Notes: a model not told the origin generated them from the letters alone. Positions 9,557-19,140 are shown, counted from the stretch's first letter. The stretch: DNA of 64,000 bases from an uncultured bacterium (GCA_949297765.1 CASFTV010000004.1:21115-85114), one strand, 5' to 3'. Made by a program: numbers and translations.

Positions 9557-10696
9557 ATGGAAAACAACGTTGAGATTCGAAAAAAGCTGGTACAGTCCTG
9601 CAAACGCATTGTGATCAAAGCCGGAACCCGTCTGCTGACGGATGCGGAGGCGCTGGCGCTTCTGATCCGTCAGATCAAAACCGTGCGCGATTCGGGCATT
9701 CAGGTTCTGCTGGTCTCCTCGGGAGCGGTCGGGACCGGAATGCGGACGCTCGGACTGAAGAAACGTCCCCGCAAACTTTCCGAGGTGCAGGCGCTGGCCG
9801 CCATCGGACAGATCCGCCTGATGTCCGTTTATGAAACGGAATGTGAAAAACTCGGATTTCACGCGGCGCAGATTTTGCTCACGGCGGACGATCTCCGCTC
9901 CCGGGAACGGCATCTGAACGCGCTCAACTGCATCGAAACCCTGCTGGCGCAGGACATTCTGCCGATCATCAACGAAAATGACCCGATCTCCGTGGACGAG
10001 CTCAAATTCGGCGACAACGATATTCTCGCGGCGCTGCTGGCGTCCATGACGCGATCGGATCTGGCGATCATCCTGACAACGGTGGACGGACTGATGCGTC
10101 CGAATCCGGACGGAAGCCTCGGCGACCGCATTTCGGTCGTCCACGGCGTAACCGACGAACAGAGAGACATGGCGAACGGAACCGATGATGCCAGCATGTC
10201 GATCGGCGGCATGAAATCGAAACTGCGCTGTGCGGAAATTCTGAATTCGGCGGGAGAATGTCTCTGGATTGCGTCAGGCAAAGACCCGCATGTGATCGAA
10301 AAGATCTTCAACGCGGAGGATATCGGAACCGTTTTCATTCCGCGCCACCGCACGAAAGTGGAGTCGCGCAAACGCTGGATCGCCACGTTTGCGAAAACCT
10401 CCGGAAAACTGATTATTGATTCGGGCGCAGTCCGGGCGCTGGAGACCCACGGAAGCAGTCTGCTGCCGGCAGGAGTGAAATTCGTGCAGGGGACCTTCAA
10501 ACGGGGAAGCGTCGTGGAAATCTGCGCCCTTGACGGAGAGACGATCGCCAAAGGACTGGTCAACTTCAGCTCGGAAGAGTGCATGAAGCTGACCGGATGC
10601 CAAAGCTCGAAAATTCACGACATTCTCCGCTGTGACGCCGACCACGAGATCATCCACCGCAACAACATGGCGATTCTCAAGGACGCGGACGAATAA
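9557..10696 (+). CDS. proB: Glutamate 5-kinase with PUA domain
   Basis: First step of proline biosynthesis: phosphorylates glutamate. The 379-residue protein has an amino-acid-kinase domain (IKAGTRLL, LVSSGAVGTGM, INENDPISVDELKFGDND, LTTVDGL) followed by a C-terminal PUA domain from about residue 285, the usual ProB arrangement. AGGATG lies about 7 nt upstream of the ATG at 9557, favouring it over the in-frame ATG at 9548. No proA is adjacent in this window. It is followed 3 bp later by miaB. Confidence 0.93.
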   Translation: MENNVEIRKKLVQSCKRIVIKAGTRLLTDAEALALLIRQIKTVRDSGIQVLLVSSGAVGTGMRTLGLKKRPRKLSEVQALAAIGQIRLMSVYETECEKLGFHAAQILLTADDLRSRERHLNALNCIETLLAQDILPIINENDPISVDELKFGDNDILAALLASMTRSDLAIILTTVDGLMRPNPDGSLGDRISVVHGVTDEQRDMANGTDDASMSIGGMKSKLRCAEILNSAGECLWIASGKDPHVIEKIFNAEDIGTVFIPRHRTKVESRKRWIATFAKTSGKLIIDSGAVRALETHGSSLLPAGVKFVQGTFKRGSVVEICALDGETIAKGLVNFSSEECMKLTGCQSSKIHDILRCDADHEIIHRNNMAILKDADE

Positions 10697-10699
10697 TCC

Positions 10700-12025
10700 A
10701 TGAAGATCTACATCAAGACCTACGGCTGCCAGATGAACGAACGCGACAGCGACGCAGCCGCCGCCATGCTCGCCGCGGACGGACATACGATCGTCTCATC
10801 GGAAGAGCAGGCGGATCTGATTCTTCTCAACACCTGCAGCGTGCGCGATCAGGCGGAGCGGAAAGCCGTGGGCAAGCTGGGCATTCTCAAGCGTCTGAAG
10901 GAGGAGCATCCGCATCTCCTGTTCGGGATCATGGGCTGCATGGCGCAGAGATGCGGAGAGGAACTGCTGAAGACGATTCCGCATTTGAATTTTGCGGTCG
11001 GGACCGACCGGATCCACGAACTTCCGGAGATTGTCGCCTCCCTCCCCTCCCCCCGCAGAATCGCGGCGACCGGGCACGACAATCTGAATGACGTGGATGG
11101 AATCGACGCTCATCTCCGCCGCGGCTTTTCCGACTTCATCACCATCATGCGCGGATGCAACCGGTTCTGTTCCTACTGCATTGTCCCGTACGTCCGGGGA
11201 CGCGAGCGGAGCCGTTCGCCGGAGAGCATTCTGGAAGAGGCGCGCAAGCTGGCGGATGACGGCGTGAAGGAAATCATGCTTCTCGGACAGAACGTCGCCG
11301 CCTACGGAATCGACGGGATTCATTTTCCCGAAACGTTCTCTCCGTTCGCCGATCTTCTGGAATCTCTTGCGGAAATCGACGGCATCAAACGGATTCGTTT
11401 CACCTCGCCGCATCCGGCCTTTTTCAACACCCGGCTGATCGACGCGATTGCCGGAACGCCGAAGGTCTGCAAGAGCATCCATCTTCCGCTGCAGTCGGGG
11501 TCCGACCGGATTCTCAAAGCGATGAACCGCCCCTACACGGCGGAACAGTATCTCCGTATCGTGGATTCCCTGAAAGAAAAATGCGGAGAGATCGCCTTCT
11601 CCACCGACATCATCGTCGGCTTCCCCGGAGAAACCGACGCCGATTTCGAAGCAACGCGTACGATCCTGAACCGGGTCGCTTATGACAACGCGTTTATTTT
11701 CAAATACTCTCCTCGTCAGGGAACCAGAGCCGCGGAACAGATGGCCGACGATATTCCGCAGAGTATCAAGGAAGAACGCAACCAGATTCTGCTGAAGGAT
11801 CTTTCCCTCTGTTCCGAACGGGCGAACCTTTCGTTTGTCGGACGCACCGTCGAAGTGCTGGCGGAAGGGATCAGCAAGCGCAACACCGCCCGCTGGTGCG
11901 GACGCTCCGATCTCAACAAACTGGTGGTCTTCGAACCCGATGCTCAGATCCGTCCTGGAGACCTTGCGCCGGTCCGGATCGAGCGTGCATCGGCAATGAC
12001 CCTTTTCGGAACGCTGGTCCGCTGA
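10700..12025 (+). CDS. miaB: tRNA-2-methylthio-N6-dimethylallyladenosine synthase
   Basis: Radical-SAM methylthiotransferase that modifies A37 of tRNAs reading UNN codons. The N-terminal UPF0004 domain supplies the three auxiliary-cluster cysteines (TYGCQMN, NTCSVRDQA, MGCMAQR), the radical SAM cluster is GCNRFCSYC near residue 152, and a C-terminal TRAM-like domain ends the 441-residue protein. The initiator is 3 bp after proB, so it is probably translated from the same mRNA. The NTCSVRDQAE block favours MiaB over RimO or MtaB. Confidence 0.93.
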   Translation: MKIYIKTYGCQMNERDSDAAAAMLAADGHTIVSSEEQADLILLNTCSVRDQAERKAVGKLGILKRLKEEHPHLLFGIMGCMAQRCGEELLKTIPHLNFAVGTDRIHELPEIVASLPSPRRIAATGHDNLNDVDGIDAHLRRGFSDFITIMRGCNRFCSYCIVPYVRGRERSRSPESILEEARKLADDGVKEIMLLGQNVAAYGIDGIHFPETFSPFADLLESLAEIDGIKRIRFTSPHPAFFNTRLIDAIAGTPKVCKSIHLPLQSGSDRILKAMNRPYTAEQYLRIVDSLKEKCGEIAFSTDIIVGFPGETDADFEATRTILNRVAYDNAFIFKYSPRQGTRAAEQMADDIPQSIKEERNQILLKDLSLCSERANLSFVGRTVEVLAEGISKRNTARWCGRSDLNKLVVFEPDAQIRPGDLAPVRIERASAMTLFGTLVR

Positions 12026-12098
12026 TCCACCCTTCTGCCTCTCCTCCTGAAAAACAGCTTCATAGGAGCAGATTTTTTAGCATTTTTCATTTTCATTG

Positions 12099-12127
12099 TT
12101 GAAATTTATTTTTATCTGTGATATTTT
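12099..12127 (+). promoter_or_regulatory. Promoter of the IclR-SDR-FAD operon
   Basis: TTGAAA (12099-12104), 17 bp, TATTTT (12122-12127). Transcription would start just before the AAGGAG ribosome-binding site, leaving a leader of only about 15 nt. Confidence 0.55.
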
Positions 12128-12149
12128 TAAAGAGAAGGAGACCGAAGAG

Positions 12150-12923
12150 ATGAAAGAGACAGCCTCATCGAAACATTTGTACCGTGTTCCCGCGCTGGAG
12201 CGGGGAATCCGGATTCTGGAACTGCTCTCGCGTCATCCGGAAGGGCTTCTGATGACGGAGATGGGAGGACTCGCCCTTCCGCCGGCAAGCCTCTACCGGA
12301 TGCTAACCACGCTTGTTGAACTGGGATATGTGATCCGGGACGGGAACGACCGCTACCATACCGGGAGAAAACTTCTGGCACTCGGATTCCGCGGAGCGGA
12401 CGAATCGTCGCTTCTGGAGAAGGCGCTCGGACCGATGCGCGGGCTGCGCAACTGGACGGGAGAGACCGTCATGCTCGGTGCGCTGCATGGAGAGGAAGGG
12501 GTGGTCATCGGCTCGGTGATGTCGGATCAGGCGGTCTGCGTCTCGGTCCGGATCGGGCATCACTATCCGCTCCACACGGCGGCTCCGGCGAAGGCGATGC
12601 TGGCGTTTCTCCCCGACCGCGAACGGAAGGAACTTCTCTCCGGGATCGTCTACACGAAATTCACGGAACGGACCGTCCGCGACGCGGAAGATCTGGAACG
12701 GGAACTTGCGGAGGTCCGGCGGACAGGGATCGCCTACGACCGCGGGGAGGAACTCCCGGAGCTGCGATGCGCCGGAGCGCCGATCCGGAGCGCCAGCGGA
12801 TATCCGGTTGCGGCACTCTGGATCGGCGGACCGGAGTCGCGGCTGGATGAAAAAACGCTCCGGAAACGGGGAAGAGAGGTCGCGGAAACGGCGCAGGAAA
12901 TCCAATCCTTCATTCTTCAATAA
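12150..12923 (+). CDS. IclR-family transcriptional regulator
   Basis: A 257-residue regulator with an N-terminal winged helix (ALERGIRILELLSRHPEG, helix-turn-helix about residues 25-60) and a C-terminal IclR ligand-binding domain (HTAAPAKAMLAFLPD, RTGIAYDRGEE, GAPIRSASGYPVAALW). AAGGAG lies 9 nt before the ATG at 12150; an upstream in-frame ATG at 12096 sits in the promoter and is rejected. It leads an operon with an SDR and an FAD-dependent oxidoreductase and probably controls it in response to a small sugar acid or related ligand. The ligand cannot be read from sequence. Confidence 0.9.
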   Translation: MKETASSKHLYRVPALERGIRILELLSRHPEGLLMTEMGGLALPPASLYRMLTTLVELGYVIRDGNDRYHTGRKLLALGFRGADESSLLEKALGPMRGLRNWTGETVMLGALHGEEGVVIGSVMSDQAVCVSVRIGHHYPLHTAAPAKAMLAFLPDRERKELLSGIVYTKFTERTVRDAEDLERELAEVRRTGIAYDRGEELPELRCAGAPIRSASGYPVAALWIGGPESRLDEKTLRKRGREVAETAQEIQSFILQ

Positions 12924-12942
12924 TGCAAAAAGGAGAAAATTC

Positions 12943-13662
12943 ATGAATCTCAAGGGAGCAAACGTTCTTGTAACGGGAGGATCCGACGGATACGGACGCG
13001 GAATTGCGAAATCGTTCCGGGATGCGGGCGCGGAAGTCTGGATCACCGGACGGAATGCGGAAAAACTGGAACGGACCGCACGGGAACTCGGAGTCCGGGC
13101 GATTCAGGCGGACGCATCCTCCGGAAGCGACTGGGACCGCGTCATGAAGGAGGTCGGCGAACTCGACATCCTGATCAACAACGCAGGCTTCGGCGGGAAA
13201 ATCCGGCCGGTCGCCGAACAGGAGGACGAGGACATCTTCCGCACGATCAGCACGAATCTGACCGGAGCGATTCTCGGCTGCCGGCGGGCGGGCGCGGTGA
13301 TGGCGCGGCGGAGACGGGGGATGATCGTCAATATCTCGAGTGTCTGTGCGCTGTATGCGTGGCCGGGCTGGAGTGTTTACACGGCGGCAAAGGCGGGACT
13401 GTCGAAATTCAGTCACGGGCTGTATACGGAACTTCGTCCGTTCGGTGTGCGGGTTGTCTGCGTGACGCCGTCGTGGGGACGGACAGGATTCAATCAGGCG
13501 GCGGAAATCCGGGGCGCTTCGGAAGATCCCGAACTTGCGGCGCAATGCATCGCTCCGGAGGAACTCGGAGCAATGATCCGCTTCCTGGCGGAGCAGCCGG
13601 ATCACCTGGCAGTTCCCGACATCACCGTTCAGCCGATGATTCAGGACATCTCGCCGATGTAA
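12943..13662 (+). CDS. Short-chain dehydrogenase/reductase
   Basis: A 239-residue NAD(P)-dependent oxidoreductase of the classical SDR family. The cofactor motif TGGSDGYG is near residue 11, NNAG near 81, the catalytic Ser in NISSVCALY and the YxxxK pair in YTAAK. AAAAGGAG precedes the ATG. It sits 19 bp downstream of the IclR gene and 38 bp upstream of an FAD oxidoreductase, so a role in oxidising or epimerising a sugar-derived alcohol is plausible. The C-terminal part has no clear substrate signature. Confidence 0.9.
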   Translation: MNLKGANVLVTGGSDGYGRGIAKSFRDAGAEVWITGRNAEKLERTARELGVRAIQADASSGSDWDRVMKEVGELDILINNAGFGGKIRPVAEQEDEDIFRTISTNLTGAILGCRRAGAVMARRRRGMIVNISSVCALYAWPGWSVYTAAKAGLSKFSHGLYTELRPFGVRVVCVTPSWGRTGFNQAAEIRGASEDPELAAQCIAPEELGAMIRFLAEQPDHLAVPDITVQPMIQDISPM

Positions 13663-13700
13663 AAATTTCTGTCCGGAAAAACAAAAAGGGAGCTGAAAAG

Positions 13701-15626
13701 ATGAACAGTCTGTTTCTGGAAGCCGAATCGTTTCAGAAGCGGGGCGGCTGGGTGGCGGATCCCTCCGCAATGGAAGAGATGGGGTCGGCGTATCTGATGG
13801 CGCACGGAGCGGGAATCCCGGTTGCCGATGCGGAAACGGAAATCGAGATTCCTGAATCCGGCGAATACCATGTCTGGGCGCGGACGCGCAACTGGACCGC
13901 TGTCTGGAAGCGCGGCACTCCGGCGGGACGCTTCACCGTCCGGATCAGCGGATTCGAGCTGCCGGAAATCCTCGGGACCAACGGAGAAAAATGGGCGTGG
14001 CAGAAAGCGGGAATGCTCCGGCTTTCCGCGGGAATTCACACCATTGCGCTGCACGACCTTACCGGATTCAACGCCCGATGCGATGCCCTCTACCTTTCCT
14101 CCGACCCGGAAGATGTTCCGCCGGACGGCGGTCGTGAACTGGAAGAATTCCGGAGGAAACAATCCGGGATCCCCATTTCGGACGATCCGCAGGAATACGA
14201 TCTGATCGTCATCGGAGGAGGGATTGCCGGAACGGTCACGGCGCTTGCCGCGGCTCGTCTGGGACTCAGAAGCCTTCTGCTGCAGGACCGGTCCGTCCTC
14301 GGAGGCTGCAACAGTTCGGAGATCCGTGTTCCGCTCGGCGGATGCACGCACATCGGGCCGTATCCGAATCTCGGCAACACGGTCCGGGAGATCGCTCCGG
14401 TTTATCTGACGCCCGGAGCAAAGCCGGGCGCATGGTACGAGGACACCCGGAAGGAAAATGCGTTCCGGGCGGACTGCGCGGGAAAAGCGGAACTGCGCCT
14501 CAACGAACGGGTGACGGAGGTCGAAACCGATCCGGAAGATCCGACCCGGATCCGGGCGGTCGTCACCCGGCATACGCTGACGGGAAAGGAGACCCGTTAC
14601 CGCGGACGCCTCTTCTCCGACTGTTCCGGAGACGGAAGTGTCGCGCTTCGGGCGGGCGCCCGATATCTTTACGGCACCGAAAGCAGACAGATGTTTGATG
14701 AATCGCTCGGCGCGGAGGAGTCGTCGAACGAAGTGATGGGCCTCTCCCTGCTCTGGACCAGCTCTGAGGAAGACCGGCCGGTCCCCTTCCCCGATATCGA
14801 CTGGGGAATCCGCATCACCGAAGAAACCTGCCGGCCCGTCACCGAAGGAGACTGGGAAAATGAAAGCGGCCAGTACCGCAATCAGGCGGAGGAGATCGAA
14901 TACATCCGGGACTACGCCCTGATGACCACGTTTGCCAACTGGTCCTTCCTGAAGAATCACTTCTCCCGGAAGGCGGAATGGGCAAACCGGAAGATCGACT
15001 GGATTTCCTCCTGCGGCGGAAAACGCGAAAGCCGCCGCTTCCTCGGCGACTACATCATGACCCAGAAGGATATCGAAGAGGAAAGACCCGTCGATGACGG
15101 AACCGCCTCCATCTCCTGGTCGATTGATCTGCACTATCCCGAGCCGGAAAATAAACGGTCGTTTGCGGAACCGTTCCGCTCCTGCGCCTATCACCGGTCC
15201 ATTCCGGCGTTCCGTCCGGTGCCGTACCGGTGTCTGTATTCACGGGATGTAAAGAATCTGTTTCTCGGAGGGCGGCTCATCAGTCTTTCGCATGTTGCGT
15301 TTTCCGCGGCGCGCGTGATGCGCACGCTGGGCATGCTCGGGGAAGTCGTCGCAATGGCGGCAAAAATCTGCGTGGAACAGGATGCCCTGCCGCGCGGAGT
15401 GTATGAAAACCATCTGGAAAAACTGAAGGAAAAGATGCGCGCGGGAATTCCAACGCCGGAACAATTTGCCTGTCCATCGGTCGGCCGCTGGGAGTCGTAT
15501 CATTTCAAGGATCTCGGCTATTTCCATTACGACGAAAACATGCAGTGCTACGGTCTGAATGAAAAAACACGGGAGGCCATCCGGTCTCTGAACCGGGAAC
15601 ATCTGTTTGGGCATACCGGAAAGTAG
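13701..15626 (+). CDS. FAD-dependent oxidoreductase with N-terminal beta-rich domain
   Basis: A 641-residue protein. Residues 1 to about 150 form a beta-rich module beginning FLEAESF with YHVWARTRNW, resembling the N-terminal domain of FAD-oxidoreductase/xanthan-lyase-like proteins. An FAD_oxidored domain follows, with the dinucleotide motif VIGGGIAGTVTAL near residue 173, LGGCNSSEIRVP and the C-terminal FAD contact LFLGGRLISLSHVAF. No secretion signal is evident. Members of this family are abundant in Lentisphaerota, Verrucomicrobiota and Planctomycetota, usually of unknown substrate. It is last in the IclR-SDR operon. Confidence 0.85.
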   Translation: MNSLFLEAESFQKRGGWVADPSAMEEMGSAYLMAHGAGIPVADAETEIEIPESGEYHVWARTRNWTAVWKRGTPAGRFTVRISGFELPEILGTNGEKWAWQKAGMLRLSAGIHTIALHDLTGFNARCDALYLSSDPEDVPPDGGRELEEFRRKQSGIPISDDPQEYDLIVIGGGIAGTVTALAAARLGLRSLLLQDRSVLGGCNSSEIRVPLGGCTHIGPYPNLGNTVREIAPVYLTPGAKPGAWYEDTRKENAFRADCAGKAELRLNERVTEVETDPEDPTRIRAVVTRHTLTGKETRYRGRLFSDCSGDGSVALRAGARYLYGTESRQMFDESLGAEESSNEVMGLSLLWTSSEEDRPVPFPDIDWGIRITEETCRPVTEGDWENESGQYRNQAEEIEYIRDYALMTTFANWSFLKNHFSRKAEWANRKIDWISSCGGKRESRRFLGDYIMTQKDIEEERPVDDGTASISWSIDLHYPEPENKRSFAEPFRSCAYHRSIPAFRPVPYRCLYSRDVKNLFLGGRLISLSHVAFSAARVMRTLGMLGEVVAMAAKICVEQDALPRGVYENHLEKLKEKMRAGIPTPEQFACPSVGRWESYHFKDLGYFHYDENMQCYGLNEKTREAIRSLNREHLFGHTGK

Positions 15627-15655
15627 CCGGAGTTTCTGTTCCGAAGGACGGACTC

Positions 15656-15685
15656 TCCGCACGGTCCGTCGGACCGCGGCGGAGG
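15656..15685. other. Strong nested hairpin between convergent genes
   Basis: CTCCGC and GCGGAG enclose CGGTCC and GGACCG with a 3-nt loop (12 pairs with small bulges). No T-tract follows, so it may be a 3'-end stabiliser or a non-canonical terminator between the FAD oxidoreductase and yggL. Confidence 0.4.
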
Positions 15686-15774
15686 AGCCGTTCCGAACCG
15701 GGGAATGCCGAGGAATTCTCCCGGAGGAAGCTTCGCGCTCCGGAAGACCGGTTATGCGCGGAGCTCAGGCTGGA

Positions 15775-16155
15775 TCAGTGACCGCAGGAGCAGTCGTCGT
15801 GGTGGTGTTCGCCTTCGCAGGAACACTCCTCGGACGTGATCGGGGTATACCATGCGTCGATGAACTCCCCGGCTTCGACCTTCTCCACGCCGGGCAGTTC
15901 CCGGATGAAGGCGAGGAATTTTTCCTTCCGTTCCGCCTCGTTGGTGTTGATCCGTCCCGTGACGGCGAACAGATCGCAGTGGTCGAGTTCGAAGGATCCT
16001 CCGCAGGAGATGTTGAGTTCTCCTGCCCTGTCGAGGATTTTGTCGACGAACTCATCCGCCGTTTCCGGCGTGAGCTTCGCATACGCTGCCGTGAGATTGA
16101 AGGCGAGTTCCTGGAATTCGCCGCGGCATTTTTTCTTGCGGATCCGTTTGTTCAT
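15775..16155 (-). CDS. yggL: YggL-family (DUF469) protein with Cys/His-rich tail
   Basis: A 126-residue protein matching the YggL family (DUF469, reported to associate with the 50S subunit in E. coli): basic start NKRIRKKK, then GEFQELAFNL and the FIDAWYT segment near the end of the family domain. Unlike E. coli YggL it continues for about 20 residues in a tail with four Cys and five His (ECSCEGEHHHDDCSCGH), which looks like a metal-binding extension. It lies 21 bp after the purL stop and is probably co-transcribed with purL. Confidence 0.8.
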   Translation of the reverse strand: MNKRIRKKKCRGEFQELAFNLTAAYAKLTPETADEFVDKILDRAGELNISCGGSFELDHCDLFAVTGRINTNEAERKEKFLAFIRELPGVEKVEAGEFIDAWYTPITSEECSCEGEHHHDDCSCGH

Positions 16156-16176
16156 ACATTCTCTCCGATTGTTGGA

Positions 16177-19140
16177 TTACACTCCGGCGAGTGTGGCTTT
16201 GTAGCTGGCAACCATCTCTTCCACGGGGATATCGACATTTCCCGCGGCGGAAATAAATTCCAGAGAGCTGCCCGCATTGGTTTCTCCGATTTCCGCGAAC
16301 GGAATTCCGGCAAAGATTTCCCGGAGTCCGGCGACATCCTCTTTCGCACAGGTGACAAGGAAGCGGCTGTTCGATTCGGAAAACAGCGTTTCGATATCGG
16401 AAAGGGATCCGCATTTCGGGACATCGTCAAGCCGGATGGTCATTCCGAGCCGTCCGCCCATTGCGGCGCGCGCCGCGGCAACGGCGAGTCCGCCGATCGC
16501 GGGAGAAATCGAAGAGTGGAACAAGCCTGCATTCAGAGCCTTATAATAGGCGGCGTAGGTCTTGTTCGCCATTTCCGCATCGACCTTCGGGACATCGTTG
16601 CCGATCCTGCCGAGCATTGCGAAATATTCGCTTCCGCCGAGTTCGCGTTTTGTTGCGCCGATCATGCAGACCGCGTCGCCGGGGAGCTTGGCGTCGATGG
16701 AGACCGCTTTGGAGATGTCGCCGATCTTTCCCATCACGCTGAAGAGGACGGTCGGGGGAATGGAGATTTTCCGTCCGCCGCGGGTGCTGTCGTTCTTCAT
16801 GCTGTCCTTTCCGGAGACACACGGAACGGTGAAGGCGAGCGCATAGTCGTAAAGCGCCTTGTTCGCCCGGACAAGCTGGGCGAGCTTGTATTCGCCGTCG
16901 GGAGTTTTTTCGCTCTGCACCGGATCGGGCCAGCAGAAGTTGTCCAGACCGGCGAGATGCGCGGGATCGGCGCCGACGGCAACCGCCTGACGGATCGCAA
17001 CATCCATTGTGGACGCCATCATATGATAGGTGTCGATATCGCTGTAGCGCGGCATGATTCCGGCGGAGAGGACCACGCCCTCGGTCGACAGAGGCTCGAT
17101 CATGAAAACCGTCGCATCGGAGGCGACATCCCGCTTCACGCCGGTGTAGGGTTTGATCACGCTGAGTCCCTTGACCTCGTGGTCGTACTGGCGCGCCTTG
17201 TATTCGCAGGAGCAGATGTTGAGACGTCCGAGCATGGAAATCAGATCCGCTTTGACGGAGCGTCCGGCCAGCTCCGGCTCCTCGAAATGCTTCGGTTCCC
17301 AGACCGCCTTGAGATGGAGACGGGGAAGACCGTCGTGCATGAACGCGATATCGAGACATGCGACCACCCGGTCGCCGTAGAGAATACAGAATTTTCCGTC
17401 ATCCGTGAATTCGCCGAGAACCGTAGCCTCCACGTCGCGTTCCTTTGCGACCCGGAGAAATTCATCGAGGTTTTCAGGCGGCACAGCGAAGCTCATCCGC
17501 TCCTGCGCCTCCGACACGAGAATCTCCCACGGCTTAAGTCCGGCGTATTTCAGCGGCGCCTTTGCGAGATCCATGCGGCATCCGTTGGAGATTTCGGCCA
17601 TTTCCCCGACACTGGAAGAGAGACCGCCCGCGCCGTTGTCCGTAACGAAACGGTAGAGGTTGCGTTCGCGGATTTCATAGATGAAATCGGACATCTTCTT
17701 CTGCGTGATCGGATCGCCGATCTGCACGGCCTGGACGGGGCTGTCCTTATGCAGTTCCTCGCTGGAGAACGTTGCGCCGTGAATGCCGTCCTTTCCGATG
17801 CGTCCGCCGGTCATGACGATCTTGTCGCCCGGTTTGATGGTCTTGAATGCGCCGGGGACCTTGCCGACCATTTTCGGGAGGGTTCCCAGCGTGCCGCAGT
17901 AGACCAGGGGTTTTCCGATGTAGCGGTCGTCGAAGCGCTCCCATCCGATTCCGTAGGGGATTCCGCTCTGGTTTCCGCCGTCGATCACGCCCTTGTGGAC
18001 GCCGTCGCGGAGGCGGCGCGGATGGAGCAGTCCTTCCGGGACATCCTTCGGATCGGTGAACGGCGAGCCGAGGCAGTAGCCCCAGACGTTGACCAGAAGA
18101 TCAGCGCCCTGCCCGGTTCCCAGCGGATCGCGGTTCACACCGACGATTCCGGTCATTGCGCCGCCGTAGGGATCGAGCGCGGAGGGGCTGTTGTGCGTCT
18201 CCACCTTGTAGACAAGATCCAGTTTGTCGTTGAATTTGATCACGCCCGCGTTGTCGGTGAAGACCGAAACAAGCCAGTCGACTTTTTTGGCAATCTCCTT
18301 TGTCCCCTTCTGGATAAAGGTTTTGTAGAGGGAAACGTAGGTTTCCTGTTCCCCGGTGGTCTTGTCGGTGTAATCGACCTCCGCACTGAAGATTTTATGT
18401 TTGCAGTGTTCGGACCAGGTCTGGGCGATGACTTCGAGTTCCACATCGGTGGGTTTACCGAGTCCGTAGCGGGCGCGGTCTTTGGCGTTCCGGAAATAGT
18501 TCTGAATGGATTTCATCTCCTCCAGCGTGAGGGCGAGCGTCCCTTTCCGGCTGATTTCCATGAGGTCCGCGTCGGAGACTTCGAGGTCGATCAGACGGAC
18601 CTCTCCGCCGCCGGTTCCGTTGACGACCGGCTTGTTCAGCGGCATGCCGTTTTTTGCGACCTCCTCCCGTGAGAGGACCCGGACCGATTCGATCAGTTCG
18701 TTCGCGAGAATGCCCCTCGCGATTCCGGCGACCTGTTCGCGGGTGAGATTTCCGCCGCGGAACAGATATTCGATGGAGCTGTACACGTTTTCATTGCCGG
18801 TCAGCTTGCGTCCGATGATGTCGCCGACGGCTTCGCGGGCGGTGCGGCCGACATTGTCCGTCACGCCGGGGCGGAACCCGACCGCGACCACCCAGTCAAA
18901 TTCGAAAACCTCGCCCGGGGCGGTCTCTCCCAGACGGTGGTACTGAAGAACGGGATTGGAGAGTTCGGCGGCGATCTTCTCCGCCTGTTCCTTTGTGATG
19001 TCCGCGGAGACGGTGAACACGTCTCTGGTCCGGATGAACTCCACATGTTCCTGGAGAAAATCGTTGATTTTCCGGAGTGCGCCTTCGCCTCTGGCGTCGC
19101 GCCATTCCGGCTTGACCGCAATTTCAATTCTGTAATCCAT
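16177..19140 (-). CDS. purL: Phosphoribosylformylglycinamidine synthase, PurL with PurS-like N-terminus
   Basis: Converts FGAR to FGAM in purine synthesis. The 987-residue protein has two PurS-like segments at the N-terminus (about residues 1-75 and 80-165), the linker and ATP-binding core (QTWSEHCKHK, KVETHNSPSALDPYGGA, GTGQGADL), a second synthetase half (LSTEGVVLSAG, PCVSGKDSMKND) and the C-terminal AIRS-like domain. It stops without the PurQ-type glutaminase of E. coli PurL, so a separate PurQ must exist outside this window. The start at 19140 has AGAAGGTGG 4 nt upstream; an earlier in-frame ATG at 19206 overlaps the -35 box. Followed by yggL. Confidence 0.95.
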   Translation of the reverse strand: MDYRIEIAVKPEWRDARGEGALRKINDFLQEHVEFIRTRDVFTVSADITKEQAEKIAAELSNPVLQYHRLGETAPGEVFEFDWVVAVGFRPGVTDNVGRTAREAVGDIIGRKLTGNENVYSSIEYLFRGGNLTREQVAGIARGILANELIESVRVLSREEVAKNGMPLNKPVVNGTGGGEVRLIDLEVSDADLMEISRKGTLALTLEEMKSIQNYFRNAKDRARYGLGKPTDVELEVIAQTWSEHCKHKIFSAEVDYTDKTTGEQETYVSLYKTFIQKGTKEIAKKVDWLVSVFTDNAGVIKFNDKLDLVYKVETHNSPSALDPYGGAMTGIVGVNRDPLGTGQGADLLVNVWGYCLGSPFTDPKDVPEGLLHPRRLRDGVHKGVIDGGNQSGIPYGIGWERFDDRYIGKPLVYCGTLGTLPKMVGKVPGAFKTIKPGDKIVMTGGRIGKDGIHGATFSSEELHKDSPVQAVQIGDPITQKKMSDFIYEIRERNLYRFVTDNGAGGLSSSVGEMAEISNGCRMDLAKAPLKYAGLKPWEILVSEAQERMSFAVPPENLDEFLRVAKERDVEATVLGEFTDDGKFCILYGDRVVACLDIAFMHDGLPRLHLKAVWEPKHFEEPELAGRSVKADLISMLGRLNICSCEYKARQYDHEVKGLSVIKPYTGVKRDVASDATVFMIEPLSTEGVVLSAGIMPRYSDIDTYHMMASTMDVAIRQAVAVGADPAHLAGLDNFCWPDPVQSEKTPDGEYKLAQLVRANKALYDYALAFTVPCVSGKDSMKNDSTRGGRKISIPPTVLFSVMGKIGDISKAVSIDAKLPGDAVCMIGATKRELGGSEYFAMLGRIGNDVPKVDAEMANKTYAAYYKALNAGLFHSSISPAIGGLAVAAARAAMGGRLGMTIRLDDVPKCGSLSDIETLFSESNSRFLVTCAKEDVAGLREIFAGIPFAEIGETNAGSSLEFISAAGNVDIPVEEMVASYKATLAGV

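Noticed and set aside
15607..18672. A 1021-codon open frame opposite yggL and purL
   Set aside because: It lies across two recognisable genes and gives low-complexity Gly/Arg/Asp-rich sequence with no domain.
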